Assembly (NCBI GenBank): GCA_964235765.1
Contig: CAXSDH010000053.1
Span: forward strand, 1 to 28,261
DNA length: 28,261 nt
Direction: 5' to 3'
DNA from: JAVVHH01 sp964235765
GTDB lineage: Bacteria; Pseudomonadota; Alphaproteobacteria; Acetobacterales; Acetobacteraceae
Each line of letters begins with the position of its first letter. Positions within the stretch are counted from its first letter, which is position 1. A model generated the notes under the pieces. It was not told the origin of the DNA, did no database searches, and was given only the letters and a program-made list of their open reading frames with translations. Below, one piece after another: positions 1 through 6,949 of this stretch. Both the position numbers and the translations under genes were made by a program.

Positions 1-575
1 CCATCTGCGTGCAGCCCGGCACCAGCACCGAGCTGGCCGTCGCCGACTACTTCCGGGTCAACAACCTGAAGTTCTCGCCCATCCTCATCCAGGACCTGGC
101 CGAAATCCAGAACACCTATGCCTCCGGCCGCTGCGACGTCTACTCGACCGACCTGTCGGCCCTGGCCGCGTACCGCTTCCAGCAGGGCCCGAAGGCCGGC
201 GAGCAGACCCTGCTGCCCGACGTGATCAGCAAGGAGCCGCTGGGCCTGATGGTCCGCAAGGGCGACGACAAGTACTTCGACGTGGTGCGCTGGACGATGT
301 TCGCGATGTTCCAGGCCGAGGAGAGCGGCGTGACCACGGCCAACGTGGATGAGATGACGAAGTCGACCAACCCCGATATCCGCCGCCTGCTCGGCGTCGA
401 AGGCGACCTCGGCAAGGCGTTGGGCGTAGACAACAAGTGGGTGGTCAACATCGTCAAGGCCGTCGGCAACTACGGCGAGATGTGGGACCGCAACATCACC
501 CCGATGGGCATCCCGCGCGGCATCAACAACCTCTGGAACAAGGGCGGCCTGCATTATCCGCCGCCGCTCCGCTGA
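1..575 (+). CDS. aapJ: General L-amino acid ABC transporter, periplasmic substrate-binding protein AapJ (3' part)
   Basis: Reading frame open from the window edge (first full codon at base 3), stop at 573-575; about 190 C-terminal residues are present and the signal peptide and N-terminal lobe lie outside. The protein binds polar and other L-amino acids in the periplasm and delivers them to the AapQM permease. The visible part opens with ICVQPGT followed by TELAVADYF, and ends in ITPMGIPRGINNLWNKGG, both typical of the AapJ/BztA branch of family 3 solute-binding proteins. The three genes downstream are aapQ, aapM and aapP in the usual order, which confirms the identity. A strong stem-loop follows the stop, a common arrangement that leaves more transcript for the binding protein than for the membrane components. 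The specific substrate range is inferred from the family. Confidence 0.93.
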   Translation, partial: ICVQPGTSTELAVADYFRVNNLKFSPILIQDLAEIQNTYASGRCDVYSTDLSALAAYRFQQGPKAGEQTLLPDVISKEPLGLMVRKGDDKYFDVVRWTMFAMFQAEESGVTTANVDEMTKSTNPDIRRLLGVEGDLGKALGVDNKWVVNIVKAVGNYGEMWDRNITPMGIPRGINNLWNKGGLHYPPPLR

Positions 576-600
576 TTTCCGAGCTTTATGCCTAAGGATT

Positions 601-629
601 GGGCCGCCCCGGTTCCAGGGCGGCCCTTT
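601..629 (+). terminator. Stem-loop between aapJ and aapQ, probable partial terminator
   Basis: A perfect 9-base inverted repeat, GGGCCGCCC at 601-609 and GGGCGGCCC at 618-626, encloses an 8-base loop and is followed by TTTC. It lies 25 bases after the aapJ stop and 84 before the aapQ start. The T-run is short, so termination is probably incomplete, or the hairpin protects the 3' end of the aapJ message. Both would raise AapJ relative to AapQMP; this is inference. Confidence 0.7.
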
Positions 630-709
630 CTGGTTCCCTAGCGCTAGCATGACGGTTGCATTGCGCGTCGCGCATGCCGCAGGCTCGCGGCGCCTCTAGG
701 AATTAGCCG

Positions 710-1921
710 ATGTCCGGTGCCACGCTCGATCCCCGAACCACCCAAGCCCGCGTGGCGCCGAAGAAGGCGTTCCAGTTCAGCTGGTCCGACCCGCGTTTCC
801 GCAACATCGTCTGGCAGGCATTGATCCTGGGGTCGGTCGGCCTGATCGTCTGGTACCTCGTGGCCAACACCCACCGGAACCTGACGGATCGGCGCATCGC
901 CACCGGGTTCGCCTTCCTGTCCCGCACCGCCGGCATCCCGATCGGCGAATATCTGATCGACTACGACCCCTCCATCCACACGTACGGCCGCGCCCTGGTG
1001 ATCGGCATCCTCAACACGCTGAAGGTCGCCGTGGTGGGCGTGGTGCTCGCGACCGTCCTCGGCACCTTCGTCGGCATCGCCCGGCTGTCGCGCAACTGGC
1101 TGATCGCCAAAATCTCCGCCGTCTACGTGGAAGTCGTGCGGGACATCCCGCTGCTGCTCCAGTTACTGTTCTGGTACTCCGCGCTGCAGTCCCTGCCGGC
1201 GCCGCGCCAGTCCTTCCACCCGCTGCCCGGCGTGTTCCTGTCCAACCGCGGCGTAAAAATCCCCCTCGTCGAGTGGGAGCAGCCCTATTGGTGGGCGCTG
1301 CTCGCCTTCGCGCTGGGGCTGGCCGGCACCATCGCCTGGTCGCGCGCGGCCACGCGCAAGCAGGAAACGACCGGCATCCGGCCGGCGGTCTGGCCGGTGG
1401 CGCTCGGCTTGCTGGTCGGCCTGCCCGTGCTGGTATGGGCGGCGCTCGGCGCGCCGTTCGACGTCGAGATGCCCGAGTTGCGCGGCTTCAACTTCGTCGG
1501 CGGCGGCACGCTCAGCCCGGAATACGGCGCGCTGACCCTGGGCCTCGTGCTGTATACCTCGGCCTATATCGCCGAGATCGTGCGGTCCGGCATCCTCGCC
1601 GTGCCCACCGGCCAGTGGGAGGCCGCCGGCGCCATCGGCCTGCGCTCCGGCACCGTGCTGCGCCGCATCGTGCTGCCCCAGGCGCTCCGCGTGATCATTC
1701 CGCCGATGACCAGCCAATACCTGAACCTGACCAAGAACAGCTCGCTCGCGGTGGCGATCGGCTACCAGGACATCGTCTCGATCGCCAACACGACCTTGAA
1801 CCAGACCGGCCAGGCCATCGAGGGCATCGCGGCGATCATGCTAGTCTACCTCGTGATCAGTCTGTCCATCAGCCTGTTCATGAACTGGTACAATACCCGG
1901 ATCGCCCTGGTGGAGCGCTAG
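710..1921 (+). CDS. aapQ: General L-amino acid ABC transporter permease AapQ
   Basis: 403 residues, the usual length for AapQ/BztB. It is an inner-membrane permease of the HisMQ type that pairs with AapM to form the channel for amino-acid uptake. Hydrophobic segments occur near residues 32-52, 97-123, 140-165, 195-212, 227-247, 272-300 and 370-395. The C-terminal half carries the permease coupling (EAA) loop, seen as QWEAAGAIGLRSG followed by LPQALRVIIPPM, which docks on the ATPase AapP. The large insert between the first membrane segments (roughly residues 55-95) is typical of the Aap/Bzt branch rather than of HisM. ATG at 710 is preceded by AGGAA eight bases upstream. The stop is 3 bases before aapM, so both are probably read from one transcript. 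Confidence 0.93.
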   Translation: MSGATLDPRTTQARVAPKKAFQFSWSDPRFRNIVWQALILGSVGLIVWYLVANTHRNLTDRRIATGFAFLSRTAGIPIGEYLIDYDPSIHTYGRALVIGILNTLKVAVVGVVLATVLGTFVGIARLSRNWLIAKISAVYVEVVRDIPLLLQLLFWYSALQSLPAPRQSFHPLPGVFLSNRGVKIPLVEWEQPYWWALLAFALGLAGTIAWSRAATRKQETTGIRPAVWPVALGLLVGLPVLVWAALGAPFDVEMPELRGFNFVGGGTLSPEYGALTLGLVLYTSAYIAEIVRSGILAVPTGQWEAAGAIGLRSGTVLRRIVLPQALRVIIPPMTSQYLNLTKNSSLAVAIGYQDIVSIANTTLNQTGQAIEGIAAIMLVYLVISLSISLFMNWYNTRIALVER

Positions 1922-1924
1922 GCC

Positions 1925-3109
1925 ATGTCGCAGACCACCGCACAACTGTCCGAGGCCGCGCGTGACCCGGTGCCTGCCCTCGCCGGCATCCCCGCCGCGC
2001 CCGTCACGGTCCGCCCGCCGCCGCTGATCGCGGGCGCCGGGCCGATCGGCTGGGCGCGGGTCAACCTGTTCAACTCCGTACCGTCCACCGCGGTCACGCT
2101 GCTGCTGCTGTACTTCATCGTCAAATGGGGGATCGGCTTCTTCGATTGGGGCATCCTGCACGCGGTCTGGACCGTGCCGGAGACCGCCACGGGCCCCGAC
2201 ACCTCCGCCTGCCGCGACGTCAAAGGCGTCGGCGCCTGCTGGGCCGTGATCGGCGAGAAATACCGCTTCATCCTGTTCGGCCGCTTCCCCTATGCCGAGC
2301 AGTGGCGCCCGGCCATCGTGATCGCCCTCTTCATCGGCCTCTATATCGTCTCGGCGATGCGCCGGTTCTGGCGCAAGGAGCTGGTGCTGATCTGGGTGGC
2401 CACCCTGACCCTCATCGGCGTCCTGATGTGGGGCGGCGTCCTCGGCCTCAGCTTCGTGCCGCAGGATAGCTGGGGTGGGTTGCCGATCACCCTGATCCTC
2501 TCCACCTTCGGCCTGGCCTTCGCGTTTCCGCTCTCGGTGCTGGTGGCGCTCGGCCGCCGGGCCACGAACCTGCCCGCGGTCAAGGGCCTGTGCGTGCTGT
2601 ATGTGGAGCTGATCCGCGGCGTGCCGCTGATCACCCTGCTGTTCATGGCCAGCGTGATGTTCCCCTTGTTCATGCCGGCCGGCCTCAACCCGGACAAGCT
2701 GCTGCGCGCGCAGGTCGCGGTCATCCTGTTCGCCGGCGCCTATCTCGCCGAGGTCGTGCGCGGCGGGCTGCAGGCCCTGCCGCGCGGCCAGTACGAGGCG
2801 GCGGACGCGCTCGGGCTTTCCTACTGGAAAAAGACCGGCCTGATCATCCTGCCGCAGGCGCTGCGCCTGGTGATCCCGCCCTTGGTCAACACCTTCATCG
2901 GCTTCTTCAAGGATACGTCGCTGGTGCTGATCATCGGCATCTTCGACCTGCTGACCGCGGGCAAGGTGGCGATCGCCGAGCCGGTCTGGCAGGCCTATAG
3001 CACCGAGGTGTATCTGGTGCTGGCGGCAATCTACTTCGCCTTCTGCTTCGTCATGGCCCGTTACAGCCGCGGCCTGGAGCAGGAATACAGCCGCAACGTG
3101 CGGCGCTAA
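1925..3109 (+). CDS. aapM: General L-amino acid ABC transporter permease AapM
   Basis: 394 residues, second inner-membrane permease of the Aap system. Predicted membrane segments include residues about 55-80, 118-140, 152-178, 190-212, 235-260 and 355-380. The EAA coupling loop reads GQYEAADALGLSYWKKTG followed by LPQALRLVIPPLVNTFIG, and FFKDTSLVLIIGIFDLL follows, a motif shared with AapM/BztC. A periplasmic insert near residues 95-115 carries two cysteines (in ACRDVKGVGAC) that might form a disulfide; this is inference. ATG at 1925 has GGAGCG upstream, overlapping the end of aapQ. Twelve bases separate the stop from the aapP start. Confidence 0.93.
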   Translation: MSQTTAQLSEAARDPVPALAGIPAAPVTVRPPPLIAGAGPIGWARVNLFNSVPSTAVTLLLLYFIVKWGIGFFDWGILHAVWTVPETATGPDTSACRDVKGVGACWAVIGEKYRFILFGRFPYAEQWRPAIVIALFIGLYIVSAMRRFWRKELVLIWVATLTLIGVLMWGGVLGLSFVPQDSWGGLPITLILSTFGLAFAFPLSVLVALGRRATNLPAVKGLCVLYVELIRGVPLITLLFMASVMFPLFMPAGLNPDKLLRAQVAVILFAGAYLAEVVRGGLQALPRGQYEAADALGLSYWKKTGLIILPQALRLVIPPLVNTFIGFFKDTSLVLIIGIFDLLTAGKVAIAEPVWQAYSTEVYLVLAAIYFAFCFVMARYSRGLEQEYSRNVRR

Positions 3110-3121
3110 TCGGGGGATACG

Positions 3122-3907
<786 letters not shown>

Positions 3908-3971
3908 GCACGACATCCCGCGGCGGCTATGGCCTGGCCGGCTGGCCGGCCGCGCAGTCCCGCTCGCCGCG

Positions 3972-5378
3972 TCACGGCGGGCCTGCGCGAGGCGGTGCAG
4001 GCGAGGTTCTGACCTGATGGCCGGAGACCGCGGCGCCGGCGCCGGCCTCGAGTTGGAACCCCGTCACCGCCGCTGCCGCCATCAGCACGGCCAGGCTGGC
4101 GAAGGTCCAGTGGAAGGCCAGCAGCACCGGCCCGCCGGCAACGGTCCCGGCCAGCCGCAGGGTAAGCGCCCCCACCGCCACGCCGAGGCCGGACGCCAGT
4201 TGGAACGCCACGCTGAACCAGGTGTTGGCCGCCGCCATCGCCGCCTCCTGCACGTCGGAGAAGGCCAGCGTGTTCAGCGCGGTGAACTGCATGGAGCGCG
4301 ACGCGCCCGCCACCACGAGCAGGGGCACGACGGCCAGCAGCGGCGTCTCCGGGCCCACCAGCGAGCATCCCAGCATGGCCGCGGCTTGCAGCAGGCCGTT
4401 GCCGGCCAGCACGGTCCGGAACCCCCACCGCCGCAGCACGGGGGAGGTCAAGGGCTTCATCCCGAGATTGCCGGCGAACAGGGCCAGCAGCATCAGCCCG
4501 GCATGGAACGGGTCGTAGCCGAGCCCCAGTTGGAACAGCAGCGGCAGCAGGAACGGCAGGGCGGCGATGAGCAGGCGCATGGCGGTGCCGCCCACCATCA
4601 CGAGGCGGAAGGTGGGCACCGACCAAGGCGCCGGGTCGATCAGCGGCTGGGCATGCCGGTGCAGGTGCCGCGCCAGCCCCAGCCCGGCCGCGACCGTCCC
4701 GGCCACCAGCCCCGCCGCCACGGCCCAGGGCGGATCGGCGCCGCCCAGCACGTCGAGCGCCAGGGTCGCGCACAAGATGCCCGATCCGGCCAGCACGAAC
4801 CCCACCCCGTCGAACGCCCGGCGGCCCGCGGGCGCGATCGGCGGCACCATCCGCCACGCCAGCAATATGGCGAGCAGGCCGAGCGGGATGTTGACCAGGA
4901 AGATGTAGCGCCAGTGCAGGTGCTCGGCGATGAACCCACCCAGCGGCGGGCCGAGCAGCGGCGCGGTCAGCCCCGGCCAGGTCAGGGTCGCGATGGCGCG
5001 CATCAGCGCCGGCTTGGCGGTGGTGCGCAGCACGACGAGCCGGCCCACCGGCACCATCATGGCCCCGCCCAAGCCTTGCAGCACCCGCGCGGCCACGAAG
5101 GTCTCCGTCGAGACTGCGAGCCCGCACAGGGCGGAGCCCAGCGTGAACACGCCGATGGCGGCGGTGAACACCGGCCGCGCGCCATACCGCTCCGCCGCCC
5201 AGCCGCCGGGGAGGATGAACACGGCGAGCGTCAGCAGATAGGCGGAGATGCCGACATTCAGGTCCACCGCCCGCGTGCCGAGCGAGACGGCCATTTGCGG
5301 CAGCGCCGTCGTGATGATGGTGCCGTCCAGCAGCTCCATGAAGAACACGCCGGCGACGAGGAAAGCGAGGGGGTTCAA
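3972..5378 (-). CDS. MFS exporter, DHA2 (drug:H+ antiporter, 14-segment) family
   Basis: 468 residues rich in membrane segments. The first segment carries MELLDGTIITTALPQMA, matching the DHA2 motif LDxTIVNVALP, and the next loop has GGWAAERYGARPVF, a version of the MFS loop 2-3 motif. VLQGLGGAMMVPVGRLVVLR corresponds to the motif after segment 4, and GPPLGGFIAEHLHWRYIFLVN is the antiporter-type stretch near segment 5. Length and pattern fit MdtD/YegB-like exporters; the substrate cannot be told from sequence. The start is TTG at 5378, with AGGGG just upstream; the nearby ATG at 5394 is out of frame, and an internal ATG at 5339 would cut the first membrane segment. It lies 33 bases after the flippase gene on the same strand and converges on aapP. 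Confidence 0.85.
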   Translation of the reverse strand: MNPLAFLVAGVFFMELLDGTIITTALPQMAVSLGTRAVDLNVGISAYLLTLAVFILPGGWAAERYGARPVFTAAIGVFTLGSALCGLAVSTETFVAARVLQGLGGAMMVPVGRLVVLRTTAKPALMRAIATLTWPGLTAPLLGPPLGGFIAEHLHWRYIFLVNIPLGLLAILLAWRMVPPIAPAGRRAFDGVGFVLAGSGILCATLALDVLGGADPPWAVAAGLVAGTVAAGLGLARHLHRHAQPLIDPAPWSVPTFRLVMVGGTAMRLLIAALPFLLPLLFQLGLGYDPFHAGLMLLALFAGNLGMKPLTSPVLRRWGFRTVLAGNGLLQAAAMLGCSLVGPETPLLAVVPLLVVAGASRSMQFTALNTLAFSDVQEAAMAAANTWFSVAFQLASGLGVAVGALTLRLAGTVAGGPVLLAFHWTFASLAVLMAAAAVTGFQLEAGAGAAVSGHQVRTSPAPPRAGPP

Positions 5379-5411
5379 GGCCCCTGCTTACCATGGCCGA
5401 ACCGAACCGAT

Positions 5412-6896
5412 CTAGACACGCCGCAGCGCCTGCCGGGCCAAGGTGGCAATGTCCCGCTCCGGGCCTTCCGGCCGGCCGGCCGCCCACCACAGCCCGGCAA
5501 GCGCCACGCCGTAGGTGAGCGCCCCCGCTGCCGCCGCGCCCGCAAGCGCCAGCACTGGCCCATTCGGGTCAACCTGCCACCCCAGCCCGGTCCATGCCAG
5601 CACCGCCGCCATGACCGCCGTGGCCAGCACGCCCCGCCAGACGCGCGGCATCACGTCGCGCAGCGCGGAGAGGCCGAGGCTGCGCATCGCGAAGGCGGCG
5701 GAGAACGCCTGCTCGGCCACGATGCCGATGCCGGCCGCCATCGCGGCGCCCGGCAGGCCATAGAGCGGGATCAGGGTGGCCAGTAGCGCGACGCGGACCA
5801 GGATGGAAGCGAGCGTGATGCTGGCGGAGGTCCGCATGCTGCCATGCGCCAGGAACAGCGTCTGGCTGACCATGCCGAACACCGTCAGGCAAAACGCCAC
5901 GCCCAGCACCTGCACCACCGGGACGGCCTGGTTCCATCCGGCCCCGAAGGCCAGCGCGATCAGCGGGCCGGCCACCGCCGACATGCCGATGCCGGCCGGC
6001 AGGGTCAGCAGCGCCATGGCCCCCACCAGCCGCAGCCAGGTTTGCCCGGCATCGACCTCCGCCCGCTGCGCCGCCGCAAATCCGGTGAACGCCGCCCGCG
6101 TCAACGGCGAGATCAGCTCGGTGACCGGCAGCTCGGCAATCTCGTAGCCGACCGAGTAGAAGCCGACATGCGTCGCGTCCAGCACCCGCCCGATCAGGAT
6201 CGTGTCGGCCCGGCTGCGCAGCACCCCCAGCCCAGCGATCACCGAGTTCCAGGCGGAATAGCCCGCCAACTGCCGCCAAGCGCCGAGCGCGAAGCGGGGC
6301 CGGTACGGGTGCATCATGTAGCTGAACACCACCCGGAGCGCCTGGTTGGAGAGGATGCCGGCGATCAGCGCCCAATACGTCCGGAACGCGGCGGCCAGCC
6401 CGATCGCCAGCACGATGCTGACGATCCGCGGCAGCAGCCAGAGCTGGAACTCCTTCTGGAACGTGAAGTCCCGCCGGAACTCGACGGTGCCGATGTTGGT
6501 CAGCGTCTCCACGAAGGCCGAGGCGGCCAGCGCCAGCACGACATGCGCCAGGCGGGGCTCGCCGAAGAACGCCGCGCCGGGGTAGGCCGCCAGGGCGATC
6601 AGCACGCCGATGACGACGCCGCGCAGGACCGAGAGGGTGAATGCCGTGTCGTACAACGCCCGGGAGGGCTGCCGGTGCCGGATCACGCCTTCCTCGATGC
6701 CGATCCAGGAGAAGGCCTCGATCGACACGGCGAAGCTGGAGGCCAGCGCGACCAGGCCGAAATCCGCCGGCGCCAGCAGCCGCACCAGCACCAGCGTGCT
6801 CAACAGGCCCAGGGTGCGCGTGATCATGCGCCACGCCACCACCCAGCCGGCGCCGCGGGCGGTCTTGGCCAGGATGGAGGCGTGGTCCTCGGTCAA
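5412..6896 (-). CDS. Oligosaccharide flippase / polysaccharide biosynthesis protein (TuaB/WzxC-like)
   Basis: 494 residues from a TTG start at 6896. It is a predicted inner-membrane lipid-linked oligosaccharide translocase of the MOP superfamily, with about 12-14 hydrophobic segments. The N-terminal region, AGWVVAWRMITRTLGLLS then LVRLLAPADFGLVALA, is the hallmark of the polysaccharide-synthesis (Polysacc_synt) family, where a membrane helix precedes a conserved LxPxDFG turn. The open frame runs further upstream to 8204, but that part overlaps the FAD/Fe-S gene and looks like an antiphase shadow. The TTG is favoured because GGGAGAGG lies 4 bases upstream and the family alignment begins here. 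That ribosome site sits in a repeat-like palindrome. Its natural partners may be the glycan genes at 17.5-23 kb, which is inference from function alone. Confidence 0.82.
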   Translation of the reverse strand: MTEDHASILAKTARGAGWVVAWRMITRTLGLLSTLVLVRLLAPADFGLVALASSFAVSIEAFSWIGIEEGVIRHRQPSRALYDTAFTLSVLRGVVIGVLIALAAYPGAAFFGEPRLAHVVLALAASAFVETLTNIGTVEFRRDFTFQKEFQLWLLPRIVSIVLAIGLAAAFRTYWALIAGILSNQALRVVFSYMMHPYRPRFALGAWRQLAGYSAWNSVIAGLGVLRSRADTILIGRVLDATHVGFYSVGYEIAELPVTELISPLTRAAFTGFAAAQRAEVDAGQTWLRLVGAMALLTLPAGIGMSAVAGPLIALAFGAGWNQAVPVVQVLGVAFCLTVFGMVSQTLFLAHGSMRTSASITLASILVRVALLATLIPLYGLPGAAMAAGIGIVAEQAFSAAFAMRSLGLSALRDVMPRVWRGVLATAVMAAVLAWTGLGWQVDPNGPVLALAGAAAAGALTYGVALAGLWWAAGRPEGPERDIATLARQALRRV

Positions 6897-6898
6897 AG

Positions 6899-6935
6899 CC
6901 CTCTCCCGCTGGCGCAGGAGGGTATGGGTGAGGGT
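6899..6935. repeat. Degenerate CCCTCTCCC-type intergenic palindromic repeat
   Basis: The stretch starts CCCTCTCCCGCTGGCG and continues with CAGGAGGGTATGGGTGAGGG. It closely resembles the dispersed intergenic element CCCTCTCCCGC-loop-GCGGGAGAGGG followed by TGGGTGAGGG that is seen in many GC-rich proteobacterial genomes. Here the right arm has drifted, so the hairpin is imperfect. It fills most of the 53-base gap between two minus-strand genes, and its left arm supplies the likely ribosome binding site of the flippase gene. Only one copy is seen in the window; its repeat nature is recalled from other genomes, not shown here. Confidence 0.55.
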
Positions 6936-6949
6936 GGAGCCAAACGCAA

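Noticed and set aside
3936..3951. GC palindrome-like GGCCGGCTGGCCGGCC between aapP and the convergent exporter gene, considered as a terminator
   Set aside because: No T-run follows on either strand, and such runs of GGCC are common in this DNA.
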